In this document: positions 1 to 9,518 of the stretch, piece after piece
Position numbering within the stretch: position 1 is the first letter of the stretch
Layout: every line of letters begins with the position of its first letter
DNA from: an uncultured Sphingomonas sp.
GTDB lineage: Bacteria; Pseudomonadota; Alphaproteobacteria; Sphingomonadales; Sphingomonadaceae
Direction of reading: 5' to 3'
Assembly: GCA_913775795.1 (NCBI GenBank)
Contig: CAJYLT010000083.1
Span: 1-64,000, forward strand
DNA length: 64,000 nucleotides
Program-made: the position numbers and the translations under genes
The notes under the pieces: generated by a model
The model's input: only the letters and a program-made list of their open reading frames with translations
What the model was told of the DNA's origin: nothing
Databases searched by the model: none

Positions 1-21
1 ATTCGCCGCCGAACTCGAACA

Positions 22-51
22 GCAACGGGCGGGGTTAACCCCGCCCGTTGC
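22..51. repeat. 30-bp perfect palindrome gcaacgggcggggtt/aaccccgcccgttgc, possible terminator of an upstream gene
   Basis: Direct reading: the two 15-nt arms are exact reverse complements with no loop. There is only a short T run afterwards, so the terminator role is uncertain. Confidence 0.6.
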
Positions 52-136
52 TTCACCTGCACTTATGCACGACAACACCGGTCAGTCTCTGGTTGCCGCT
101 GGATGAAAGGCGGGGGTCACGTCAGGCGGAACTCTG

Positions 137-254
137 ATCAGGGTCGAACCCTGATGCGGGCTGACCTGCGAGCGCCAAAACCCTGATGCCTCTGTTTTTG
201 TTGCATATTCTCGAGATCGATAATGATCGTGAAATGGGCTGATCCGATCAGGGT
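137..254. repeat. Cluster of four copies of octamer ATCAGGGT/ACCCTGAT
   Basis: ATCAGGGT at 137-144 and 247-254; ACCCTGAT at 148-155 and 180-187. The first two form an inverted repeat with a 3-nt spacer. Confidence 0.55.
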
Positions 255-421
255 TAGATCAGCTTAAAAGTCAGCCCGCAGGCCCGCAGAAAACTGCCAA
301 TGTCGTCAATGTCAGAGTTTTCCCGACCCCTCCCAAATATTGGGGCAGAGAAGTAAATCGAAGAGAGGGAAAGTTTCCCTTTACGTGTTGGATTTTGGCC
401 GTCACATGTCTCTCTTTGTCG

Positions 422-1117
422 CAGCCATTCCCATCCGAGCTCTTCTCCCGGCAGCAGGTCGGCGCCGCGATCGATCTAGGCAACGAAGTGCTATCCTACT
501 AGCTCAAGGGCGGCCTGCTGCGGGCACGCGAGCATGAGGGCGGCGGCAAAGGCAAGCATCGCCGCTTCGGGTACGAGGCGCTGCACATCGCTGCGATCCT
601 GGCCGAACTGAACCGCTACGGCGCCAATACCGGTGTCCTCGGCAACGTCGGCAGGATGCTCTGGGGCTATTGGTCATTCGGGCAGAAGATGGCCCGCTAT
701 GGCGAGCACGATGTTCTCGACTGCATATCGCTCGTTTCCGCGCGCGAGCAGGCAGGCGACGACGAGGCGGCCATGGCAGCGTGGTTCGCAGAGCGCGGCG
801 GGATGGCTGGGATCAGTCCGCTAGCGTTCGAGCTCGAGCGCGAGTGGGATCCGGTTATGGGAACTGCGTTCGCACTCTATTTCGACCTTTTCGGCCGCGA
901 GATCGATCTCGACGCAGCTTCGAGATGGATGGCGGCACCGACCGCCGGCGGTGAGTTCATCATCCTGCCGCGCGAAACCAGCGAAGCAGATGTCGCCGAG
1001 CAACTGCCCAGCGTCATCGAACTCAACGTCTCGCGCATCCTTGCGAACGCCTGGGCGCGCCTTGAACACTTCAACCTGACGAACCAGTCGGGCGGTGCAA
1101 CGCCCGGCTGGTCCTGA
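422..1117 (+). pseudogene. MerR-like helix-turn-helix protein interrupted by an in-frame TAG at 500-502
   Basis: The frame reads ...LFSRQQVGAAIDLGNEVLSY*LKGGLLRAREHEGGGKGKHRRFGYEALHIAAILAELNRYG... and continues to the stop at 1117. HTH-like protein sequence lies on both sides of the TAG. The 5' limit is uncertain. Confidence 0.5.
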
Positions 1118-1139
1118 CCACATGACCCTGGAGGACAAG

Positions 1140-1404
1140 ATGGCTGACGAACACCATAGCATCGACACGGCCGAGCAGAAGCCCGGCGCCGACCCGCGCT
1201 ACCGCTTCGGCCCCACCGTTCATGCCATAATCCTGAGATTGCCGGTGTGCGCGCACCGGACTCAGTCGCGCGACGATCTACCGGAAAATGGCCGATGACG
1301 AGTTCCCCCGCGCCCGTCAGCTGGGCACCCAAAGCGTCGGCTGGGTCGAGTCGGAGATCGACAGCTGGGTCACTACAAGACTCCCCGCGGGGAAATCCGA
1401 CTGA
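1140..1404 (+). pseudogene. AlpA-family DNA-binding protein (excisionase-like), frameshifted
   Basis: First frame gives MADEHHSIDTAEQKPGADPRYRFGPTVHAIILRLPV. After about 1240 the homologous reading moves to another frame: TGLSRATIYRKMADDEFPRARQLGTQSVGWVESEIDSWVTTRLPAGKSD*, which is typical AlpA sequence. Confidence 0.6.
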
Positions 1405-1575
1405 TGACCCGGGGGCATCGGGGGGAGCGCTCTGGACTCCGGCGACAGGAATTATCCTAACAATAGCAAAGGTTAATGGCGCAGCGTGGCGGGCTCCGTC
1501 TCCGCCACTTTCGCTCTTCGCCTCGGCGCTCTCGACCAGCCCCATATCGATGTTGCGCGCATCGGCTCGGTTGCG

Positions 1576-1902
1576 TCAGGTCCGCTTGGGCTTGCGCGGT
1601 TTGGGTGTGGGCAGTTCGCTCGCCGTGAGGCGGAGGAGGTGGGTGAACCAGTCTCCATCCTCCCACCGGTCCATTTCGATCATCAGGTGCGGTTTGGCAC
1701 CCGGATAGGGCGGTGCTTCGGACACGGGTTCGGTATGGGCGCGGCCGGCTGCCGTGGGCTTCACGTAAAGCTGGTCGTCGCAGACGAGGCCGACCATCTT
1801 TCCATCCAGATACACGCCGTATTCGCCGAACATCGGCCGGGCCGAAACCGCGCCGGCCGTCTGTTCGAGGAGGAAGTCGATCGTGCGGTGCTGCGTCGCC
1901 AT
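1576..1902 (-). CDS. TfoX N-terminal domain protein
   Basis: 108 aa; ARPMFGEYGVYLDGKMVGLVCDDQLYVKPT is typical of the TfoX_N family. Confidence 0.8.
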   Translation of the reverse strand: MATQHRTIDFLLEQTAGAVSARPMFGEYGVYLDGKMVGLVCDDQLYVKPTAAGRAHTEPVSEAPPYPGAKPHLMIEMDRWEDGDWFTHLLRLTASELPTPKPRKPKRT

Positions 1903-1981
1903 CCCGCGAGCCTAACAGGATGGCGACGGACCGAACAACCAGGTTTGCCGGGGTGTCGCCGATCGCCCCGGCGCTGGCGTG

Positions 1982-2731
1982 TCAGGCGGTCGCGCCGCCG
2001 TCGATGTTGAGCGTGGTGCCGGTGATGTAGCTGGCATCCGGTCCGGCGAGGAAGGCGACCGCGCCGGCGATCTCCTCCACCCGGCCGTATCGGCCGAGCG
2101 GGATCGCCTGCAGCAACTGGCCGGCGAAGTCGCTGTCGGCGGGGTTCATGTCGGTGTCGATCGGGCCGGGCTGCACCGTGTTGACGAGGATGCCGCGCGG
2201 CGCGAGATCCTTGGCCCAGCCGCGCGCGAGCGCCGCCACCGCCGCCTTCGTGGCGCTATAGACCGTGGTCGCGGGGAAAGCGGTCTCGCCGGAAATGCTG
2301 CCGATCAGGATGATCCGGCCATGGTCGCGCAGATGCGGCAACGCGGCGCGGGTGCCGACGTGCAGCCCCTTCACGTTGACGGCGAACTGGCGTTCGTAGC
2401 TTTCGTCCGTATCCTCGGCGAGGGTCGCGAACTCGGCGACGCCGGCATTGTGGACGAGGATGTCGATCCCGCCCAGCGCCTCGGCGGCCTTCACCACGCC
2501 GCTTCGCTGCGATGTCGGATCGGCTGCATCCGCGCGAAAGGCGAAGGCGGTGCCGCCGGCCGCTTCGATCGCTGCGACGTTCGCCTCGGCGGCGGCCACA
2601 TTGCCGGTATAGGTGATCGCGACCGCCGCCCCCTCGGCCGCGAGGCGCTTCGCGATCGCCGCGCCGATGCCGCGCGATCCGCCGGTAACGAGCGCCTTCT
2701 TGCCCTGAAGTGATATGGCCCGAAGTGACAT
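1982..2731 (-). CDS. SDR family oxidoreductase
   Basis: TGGSRGIG nucleotide-binding motif, NAG, YSATKAA; start taken at MSLRAISLQGKKALVTGG. Confidence 0.85.
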   Translation of the reverse strand: MSLRAISLQGKKALVTGGSRGIGAAIAKRLAAEGAAVAITYTGNVAAAEANVAAIEAAGGTAFAFRADAADPTSQRSGVVKAAEALGGIDILVHNAGVAEFATLAEDTDESYERQFAVNVKGLHVGTRAALPHLRDHGRIILIGSISGETAFPATTVYSATKAAVAALARGWAKDLAPRGILVNTVQPGPIDTDMNPADSDFAGQLLQAIPLGRYGRVEEIAGAVAFLAGPDASYITGTTLNIDGGATA

Positions 2732-2860
2732 GGGACGTCTCCAAATCGTGCCCGCGATCACGCCATCGTGCGCTGTCGGCAGGGGCCAGATGGGACGCCG
2801 CTCCAACAGTTCAACATTCCCGAACTATTAAATCAATGCCGATCGCCTATATCGGTCGTC

Positions 2861-3172
2861 ATGCCCCGTTTCACCCATCCCCGGCTGGATGACGTGCCGC
2901 TCGACCTGGCGCTACACGCGCTGGCCGATCCGAACCGGCTGGGCATGGTCGTGCGGCTCGCCGCAGCCGAACGGCTGAGCTGCAGCGATGCGTCGCCGTG
3001 CGACACGATCCCCAAGAGCACGCTGTCGAACCATCTGAAGCTGCTGCGTGCCGCGGGCCTCATCGAAACGACACAGGCCGGGCGGGAGATGATCAACACG
3101 CTTCGCCGCGACGATTTCGACCGGCGCTTTCCCGGGTTGCTCGACGCGGTTCTCGCCAACCGGCCGACCTGA
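2861..3172 (+). CDS. ArsR-type HTH transcriptional regulator
   Basis: LADPNRLGMVVRL...TIPKSTLSNHLKLLRAAGLIETTQAGREM winged-helix pattern; divergent from the SDR gene. Confidence 0.8.
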   Translation: MPRFTHPRLDDVPLDLALHALADPNRLGMVVRLAAAERLSCSDASPCDTIPKSTLSNHLKLLRAAGLIETTQAGREMINTLRRDDFDRRFPGLLDAVLANRPT

Positions 3173-3202
3173 CGCACCGCGGGGGTGCGCCGGGCCGGCG
3201 GT

Positions 3203-4930
3203 TCAGCGGCGCCGGGCGGGTGGCGCGCCCGCCTTGCCGCCGAAGCGGACGATGCAGGTGTCGTGGGGCTGGAGCGTCAGGTTCCGCAATGCCGTGCCCG
3301 AGGCACAGGTCGCCCCCGCAACGCGCGGGGACACGCCCGCCGCCCCGGAAGGGCGCGCGGTGCGGCGATCGGGGCCGACATTGGCGAGCACCATCGCGCC
3401 GCTGCCGTCGGAATTGACGCGGGCGAAGGCAAAGACCGACGGATCGCCGCTGTCGAGCGGGACATAGCGGCCGGTGCGGAACGCCGGTTCGGTACGGCGC
3501 AGCTTCGCCAGCATCCGGTACCAGTTGAGGAGCGAGTCCGGTTTGCCGTCCTCCGCCGCCACGTTTCGCGCCTGATAGCCGGTGCCGACCGGCAGCCACG
3601 GCGTCCCGGGCGTGAAGCCGGCATTGGCATCCGCGTTCCATTGCATCGGCGTGCGCGCCCGGTCGCGATCGTCGGTGCGCGGGCGCTTGGGGCCGATCGG
3701 CGCCTTGGCCAGCGTCGCCTTGTCCGCGTCGCCCATGCCGATCTCCTCGCCGTAATAAAGGAGCGCGACGCCCGGATTGAGCATGGTGAGCGCGGCCGAC
3801 ATCTTGGCGATGCGATCGTTGTTCGTGCCATCGCCGAACTCGCTCCACTGGCGCGACTGGTCGTGGTTGCTGAAGAACGACACCGGCGTCAGCCCGTCGA
3901 GCCTCAATGCCGCCTCGTCATAACGGCGCTTGAGCTCCGCGGCGTCCAGCTTGGTCATGTTGCCGACGAGGAAGTTCATCGGCAGGTGGATCTCGTCCTT
4001 GTTCCGGCCATAGACCGCGCGCAGCTGCTCGATCGAGCGGGTCGAGCTCTCGCCCAGCAGCACCGGATTGCCGGGATAGCCGTCGACGACCCGGCGCAGC
4101 TCGCGCAGTACCTGGTTGGTGCCGGGAAGCTGCGAATTATAGGGCTTCAGCCACACCGGATCGGCGTCGGGGCTCTTGTCCTGCGGCCAGCTCGTATCCT
4201 CGAACAGATAGGGCGTCGCATCGAGGCGGAAGCCGGCCGCCCCGTGGTCGAGCCAGAAGCGCACCACGTCGAACATCGCCTGCTTCAGGCCCGGGTTCTG
4301 CCAGTTCAGGTCCGGCTGCTGGGGCAGGAAGATGTGGTAGTACCACTGCTTGCGGCCCGGGTCCCAGGTCCAGGCGGGCCCGCCGAAGATCGACTTCCAG
4401 TTGGTGGGCGGCGTGTCGGGCGTGCCGTCGCGCCAGACGTACCAGTCGGCCTTGGCATTGGTGCGCGAGCTTCGCGATTCCCTGAACCAGGCATGTTCGG
4501 CCGAGCTGTGGTTGACGACCAGGTCGACCATCACCCGGATGCCGCGCTTGCGCGCCTCGGCCACCAGTTCGTCCCAGTCGGCCATCGTCCCGTATTGCGG
4601 GTCGATCGCGGTATAGTCGGAGACGTCATATCCGAAGTCGGCGTTGGGCGACTTGAAGAACGGCGTGATCCAGATCGCGTCGAGCCCCAGCGACTTCAGA
4701 TAGTCGAGCCGGCTGGTGATGCCGCGAAGGTCGCCGACCCCGTCGCCGTCGCTGTCCTGGAAACTGCGCGGATAGATTTCGTAGATGATCGCGTGCTGCC
4801 ACCAGGGCGCCGCTCGATCCGCCGCGCCTCGACTTGCGGCGACCGGCGCCGCGGTCTGACCGGCGATCGCCGGCTGGCAAACGATTGCGGCGGCGGCAAG
4901 AATACCGCCCGGCGCTCGCATGATACGCAT
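3203..4930 (-). CDS. Secreted GH13 alpha-glucosidase / alpha-amylase family protein
   Basis: IIYEIYPRSFQDSDGDGVGDLRGI, DLVVNHSS, GFRLDATPYLF, FFSNHDQSR; N-terminal signal peptide from MRIMRAPGG. Confidence 0.88.
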   Translation of the reverse strand: MRIMRAPGGILAAAAIVCQPAIAGQTAAPVAASRGAADRAAPWWQHAIIYEIYPRSFQDSDGDGVGDLRGITSRLDYLKSLGLDAIWITPFFKSPNADFGYDVSDYTAIDPQYGTMADWDELVAEARKRGIRVMVDLVVNHSSAEHAWFRESRSSRTNAKADWYVWRDGTPDTPPTNWKSIFGGPAWTWDPGRKQWYYHIFLPQQPDLNWQNPGLKQAMFDVVRFWLDHGAAGFRLDATPYLFEDTSWPQDKSPDADPVWLKPYNSQLPGTNQVLRELRRVVDGYPGNPVLLGESSTRSIEQLRAVYGRNKDEIHLPMNFLVGNMTKLDAAELKRRYDEAALRLDGLTPVSFFSNHDQSRQWSEFGDGTNNDRIAKMSAALTMLNPGVALLYYGEEIGMGDADKATLAKAPIGPKRPRTDDRDRARTPMQWNADANAGFTPGTPWLPVGTGYQARNVAAEDGKPDSLLNWYRMLAKLRRTEPAFRTGRYVPLDSGDPSVFAFARVNSDGSGAMVLANVGPDRRTARPSGAAGVSPRVAGATCASGTALRNLTLQPHDTCIVRFGGKAGAPPARRR

Positions 4931-4953
4931 CCATTCCTCCCCTGGTTTTGGGT

Positions 4954-4990
4954 ATACGTATGCATCCCAAGGGGGTGTTGCAATCGATTG
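4954..4990. promoter_or_regulatory. Candidate LacI-type operators between the divergent GH13 and TonB receptor genes
   Basis: Palindromes ATACGTAT (4954-4961) and CAATCGATTG (4981-4990), both CG-centred, in the divergent intergenic region. Confidence 0.35.
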
Positions 4991-5059
4991 TTTCATTGCA
5001 TATGCCACCCTCCGACGCCGCACCGTCGAATAGCGGGCGCCGCCATGGGGAGGGGATCT

Positions 5060-7954
5060 ATGACTTCACGGCACCTGCTTGCTTGCTCGACCGCGGCCAT
5101 TGCGCTGCTGGCGGCCGCACCGCTTCACGCACAGACCGCGACCGGCACCGTCGTGCCGCCCGTCGACCCGGCCGCGCCGGTGACGCAGCCGCCCGTCGGC
5201 GACGCGCAGGCGGCCGATGCCGCCGCCGAATCCGATCCGTCGCAGGACATCGTCGTCACCGGCCTTCGCGCCAGCCTCGAGCGGGCGCAGACGCTCAAGC
5301 GCAACAACAGCTCGGTGGTAGAGGCCGTCTCGGCCGAGGATATCGGCAAGCTGCCGCAGTCGAGCGTCGCCGATTCGCTCGGCCGCCTCGCCGGCCTGGC
5401 GGGCGAGCGCCGGTCGGGCCGCATCAGCGGCATCTCGGTCCGCGGCTTTCGCGAGGATTTCGTCGGCACCACGCTCAACGGGCGCGAGCTCATCGGCATC
5501 GGCGACAATCGCGGCGTCGAATACGACCTGTACCCGGCAGAGATCGTCAGCGCCGCCGTCGTCTACAAGACGCCCGATGCGGGCCTGACCGCGATGGGCG
5601 TCGGCGGTACCGTCGATATCCGCACCGTCCGCCCGCTCGAGCGTGCGCCCGCGCTGATCGTCAACGGCACCTATGAAAAGAACGGGATGAAGTCGAAGAA
5701 CCCCGACTTCGACGACCAGGGCTATCGCTTCGCCCTTTCCTATACCGACAAGTTCGCCGACGACACGATCGGCATCGCGCTGACCGCGGCGACGACCTCG
5801 TCGCCGGTGCAGGACGACTTCTTCAGCGTCTGGGGCTATGACAAGAACGCGATCACGTCGGGCCCCAATGCGGGCAAGTACGTGGCGCAGGGCATCGACA
5901 TCTCGTCGCGCTCGCGCGTGCTGAAGCGCGACACGATCGCCGGCGTGGTCCAGTACCGGCCGACCGACGCCTTTACCGCGACGTTCGACGCGCTGTACAT
6001 CAACTTCTCCGACAAGGGCATTTCGCGCGGCTTTATCGAGGCGCTGCCCGTGGCCGCGAACGGCAGCGGCGTGCTCGCCGCCGACAGCACGACCGTGACC
6101 TCGGCGCGCACCACCGGCTTCAACTCGGTCATCCGCAGCGACCCCCTCGACAAGACCGGCGACCTTAAGGTGTTCGGCGGCAACCTGGCGTGGAAGGCGT
6201 CGTCGAACCTCGACCTGACGCTCGACCTGTCGCGGTCGGAAAGCAAGAAGAGCGACACGCGCGCCGAGAGCTATGCCGGTCTTGGCCGCGCCGGCCTCGC
6301 GACGCAGGGGCCGAACAACATCCGCACCTGGACCTATACCGATGCGGGCCTGATGTTTTCCGACAACAGCCAGCGCTTCGACGATTTCGCGCGGGTGAAG
6401 CTGGCCGGGCCGCAATCGTGGGGCGGCAGCCTGGCGCCGATCACCGAACTCAACACCGCCGCCGCGCGCGCGGCCGGGGTCGGCTTTGCCCAGGCGCAGG
6501 ACGGCTTCGTCAACACCGCGCGGTTCGACGAATATCTGAACTCGGCCCGGCTGGAGGCGGCGTACCGCTTCGACGAGGGGTTCCTGAAGTCGATCAACGT
6601 CGCGCTTCGCTATTCGGATCACGAGAAGTCGAAGGTCAACCAGGGCTTCTTCCTGACCGCCAAGACCTATCCGCTCGACGGCACGATCCCCGAGGATTCG
6701 CGCCGCGGGCTTGCCGACCTCAACTGGGCGGGGCTCGGCAACCTCGTCGCCTATGACGCGCTGGGCCTCATCAACAGCGACTTCTATCAGCGCTGGGACG
6801 CCGGCGCGCTCGAGCCCGATCGCCTCGGCGATACCTATTCGATCAAGGAGCGCGTGTGGCAGCCCTCGATCAAGGCCGAGTATGAAAGCGACATGGGCGG
6901 CGTGCGCGTGTTCGGTAATTTGGGCGTACAGGCGCTCATCACCGACCAGCGCGCGACCGGTTTCGACGCGCTCGTGGTCTCGAACCTGCGCGTCCGCGCC
7001 AATCCGGTCGAGGACGGCGCCAAGTACACGCGCGTCCTGCCCAGCCTGAACACCAATTTCGACCTGGGCGGCGGCCACACGATCCGCTTCGCGCTGGCCA
7101 AGGTGGTCAGCCGGCCGCGCATCGACTTCCTCAACCCGGGCTCGTCGGTGAAGTTCTCGAACAACGTCGCCAACGTCACCAACGCCAATCCCGAGCTTGG
7201 CCCCTGGACCTCGCGATCGGGCAACGCGCAGCTTCGCCCGTACGAGGCGAACCAGGCCGACCTCAGCTACGAATATTATTTCGCCAGCGACGGGTTCGTG
7301 TCGATCTCGGCCTTCTACAAGGACCTGAAGAACTGGAACGTCCAGACCACGACCATCCGTGATTTCCGCGAGTTCTACATCCCCGGCTATCACCAGGCGG
7401 TCAGCAGCGACGGCCAGACCATCTATACCCCCGCGACGTTCCAGGGGCTCAACACGACCTATGTCGGCGGGCTGAAGGGCAAGGTGAAGGGGATCGAGCT
7501 TCAGGCGTCGCTGCCCTTCGGCCGCTTCGTCAGCGCGCTCGACGGGTTCGGGCTGACCGGCGGCGCGGCGTTCACCGACGGCAAGCTCGACGACGGATCG
7601 CGCATCCCGGGCCTGTCGGCACGGGTGTTCCAGGGGACGGCGTATTTCGAGAAGTCGGGCTTCTCGGCGCGCGTGTCGGCCAACAACCGCTCGTCCTGGC
7701 TGTCGGAGGATCGCGGCGGCAGCAACTCGATCTCGCCAGCCAACCGCGAGGGGCAGACGCTGGTCGATGCGCAGATCGGCTTCGACTTCGCCAATACGAA
7801 GATCGACTATCTCGACCATCTGCGCCTGTCGTTCCAGGCGCAGAACCTGACCAACCAGCGCGACGTCTATACCGATGCGGCCAGCGGCCTCACCACGCGG
7901 CGCGAGACGTTCGGTCGCAACTTCCTCGTCAACCTGACCTACGCGATCTTCTGA
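5060..7954 (+). CDS. TonB-dependent receptor (Caulobacter/Xanthomonas carbohydrate-type)
   Basis: Signal peptide, IVVTGLRASLERAQTLKRNNSSVVEAVSAEDIGKLP plug, C-terminal NLTYAIF. The start was moved from the ORF-track 3185 to ATG 5060. Confidence 0.88.
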   Translation: MTSRHLLACSTAAIALLAAAPLHAQTATGTVVPPVDPAAPVTQPPVGDAQAADAAAESDPSQDIVVTGLRASLERAQTLKRNNSSVVEAVSAEDIGKLPQSSVADSLGRLAGLAGERRSGRISGISVRGFREDFVGTTLNGRELIGIGDNRGVEYDLYPAEIVSAAVVYKTPDAGLTAMGVGGTVDIRTVRPLERAPALIVNGTYEKNGMKSKNPDFDDQGYRFALSYTDKFADDTIGIALTAATTSSPVQDDFFSVWGYDKNAITSGPNAGKYVAQGIDISSRSRVLKRDTIAGVVQYRPTDAFTATFDALYINFSDKGISRGFIEALPVAANGSGVLAADSTTVTSARTTGFNSVIRSDPLDKTGDLKVFGGNLAWKASSNLDLTLDLSRSESKKSDTRAESYAGLGRAGLATQGPNNIRTWTYTDAGLMFSDNSQRFDDFARVKLAGPQSWGGSLAPITELNTAAARAAGVGFAQAQDGFVNTARFDEYLNSARLEAAYRFDEGFLKSINVALRYSDHEKSKVNQGFFLTAKTYPLDGTIPEDSRRGLADLNWAGLGNLVAYDALGLINSDFYQRWDAGALEPDRLGDTYSIKERVWQPSIKAEYESDMGGVRVFGNLGVQALITDQRATGFDALVVSNLRVRANPVEDGAKYTRVLPSLNTNFDLGGGHTIRFALAKVVSRPRIDFLNPGSSVKFSNNVANVTNANPELGPWTSRSGNAQLRPYEANQADLSYEYYFASDGFVSISAFYKDLKNWNVQTTTIRDFREFYIPGYHQAVSSDGQTIYTPATFQGLNTTYVGGLKGKVKGIELQASLPFGRFVSALDGFGLTGGAAFTDGKLDDGSRIPGLSARVFQGTAYFEKSGFSARVSANNRSSWLSEDRGGSNSISPANREGQTLVDAQIGFDFANTKIDYLDHLRLSFQAQNLTNQRDVYTDAASGLTTRRETFGRNFLVNLTYAIF

Positions 7955-8024
7955 TCGCAGCGAGAATGTCCTCGCCGGTGTCCGCCGGCGGGGATATTCC
8001 CGACAAGGACATGAGGACGAGGAC

Positions 8025-9518
8025 ATGAAGGCGACGATCGACCGGGTCGTCATCGTCGGCGGCGGCACCGCCGGCTGGATGGCGGCGGCGCTGATCGCGC
8101 GCGTGATCGGCCCGCGCGTCACCGTGACGCTGGTCGAATCCGAGGAGATCGGCATCGTCGGTGTGGGCGAGGCGACGATCCCGCCGATCCAGCACGTCAA
8201 CGCGGTGCTTGGGCTCGACGAAGCCGAGTTCCTTCGCGAGACGCGCGGCACGATCAAGCTCGCCATCCGCTTCGACGACTGGGGCGCACTCGGCCAAAGC
8301 TATTACCACACGTTCGGGGCGGCAGGGCGCAACACCGCCTTCTGCTCGTTCCATCATTACTGGGCGCGCGCGCGCCGCGCGGGCGTCGCTGCCGATTACT
8401 GGGACTACGACCTCAATTACCTCGCAGCGCGCGAGGGGAAGTTCGCGCGCATTCAGGTCGACGATCCGACCTGGCACCTGCCCTATGCCTATCATTTCGA
8501 TTCGAGCCTCTACGGCCAGTATCTGCGCCGCTACAGCGAGCGGGCGGGCGTCACCCGGATCGAGGGGATGGTCGCCGACGTCCGCCGCCACGACACCGGC
8601 GACATCGCCGCGCTGATCCTGAAGGACGGGCGGGAGGTGGCGGGCGACCTGTTCGTCGACTGTTCGGGCGCGCGCGGCCTGCTGATCCAGCGCCAGCTCA
8701 ACGTGGGCTACGAGGACTGGAGCCACTGGCTGCCGTGCGACCGGGCGATGGCGGTGCCGACCGCGCGCCACGACACGACGCCGCCCTATACCCGCTCCAC
8801 CGCGCGCACCGCCGGCTGGCAGTGGCGCATCCCGCTCCAGCACCGGGTCGGCAACGGCCTCGTCTATTCGAGCCGGCACCTGTCGGACGACGCTGCGGCG
8901 GAGCTGCTGCTCGGCAATCTGGATGGCGAGGTGCTGGGCGACCCGCGCATCATCCCGTTCCGAACCGGCCGCGCGCGGCGGCAATGGGATCGCAACGTCG
9001 TCGCGGTGGGGCTGTCGAGCGGCTTCCTCGAACCACTCGAATCGACGAGCATCTATCTCATCCAGTCGGCGATCGTCCGGCTGCTCCACCATTTCCCGCA
9101 CGCCGGCATCGAGCCCGCCGCGGTGGCCGAATACAACCGCCAGTCGCGGATCGAGTTCGAGACCGTCCGCGACTTCATCATCCTCCATTATCACGCCACT
9201 CGCCGCGACGATTCCCCCTTCTGGCGCGACGTGCGCGCCGCCGCGCTGCCCGATCGCCTCGCCGCCAAGATCGAGCTGTTCCGCGCGACCGGTGCGCTGA
9301 CGCAGGATCCGCTCGACATCTTCATGGAGCCGTCCTGGGTGCAGGTGCTGATGGGGCAGGGGATCGAGGTCGCGGACTATCACCCGCTCGCCGACGAGAC
9401 CGACCTCGCCGAGCTCACCGCACAGCTCCGACAGCTGGCGGCGATGAAGCGCGAGCCGGTGCCGAACATGCCCGCGCACGACCAGTGGCTGAAGGCGTTC
9501 GGCGGCGCGGCGGCATGA
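8025..9518 (+). CDS. Flavin-dependent tryptophan halogenase family protein
   Basis: VVIVGGGTAGWMAA, Lys in GTIKLAIRF, GWQWRIP (WxWxIP), GFLEPLESTSIY. Confidence 0.88.
   Translation: MKATIDRVVIVGGGTAGWMAAALIARVIGPRVTVTLVESEEIGIVGVGEATIPPIQHVNAVLGLDEAEFLRETRGTIKLAIRFDDWGALGQSYYHTFGAAGRNTAFCSFHHYWARARRAGVAADYWDYDLNYLAAREGKFARIQVDDPTWHLPYAYHFDSSLYGQYLRRYSERAGVTRIEGMVADVRRHDTGDIAALILKDGREVAGDLFVDCSGARGLLIQRQLNVGYEDWSHWLPCDRAMAVPTARHDTTPPYTRSTARTAGWQWRIPLQHRVGNGLVYSSRHLSDDAAAELLLGNLDGEVLGDPRIIPFRTGRARRQWDRNVVAVGLSSGFLEPLESTSIYLIQSAIVRLLHHFPHAGIEPAAVAEYNRQSRIEFETVRDFIILHYHATRRDDSPFWRDVRAAALPDRLAAKIELFRATGALTQDPLDIFMEPSWVQVLMGQGIEVADYHPLADETDLAELTAQLRQLAAMKREPVPNMPAHDQWLKAFGGAAA

Noticed and set aside
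3185-5059. N-terminal ~625 aa of the 1589-aa plus-strand ORF upstream of the TonB signal peptide
   Set aside because: It is antisense to the well-supported GH13 gene and Arg/Ala-rich with no domains. The signal peptide at 5060 marks the real start.
5066-8266. 1066-aa minus-strand ORF antisense to the TonB receptor
   Set aside because: Low-complexity composition without recognisable motifs and no signal or domain pattern. The plus strand encodes a clear TonB receptor. Long mirror ORFs are expected in high-GC DNA with strong codon periodicity.
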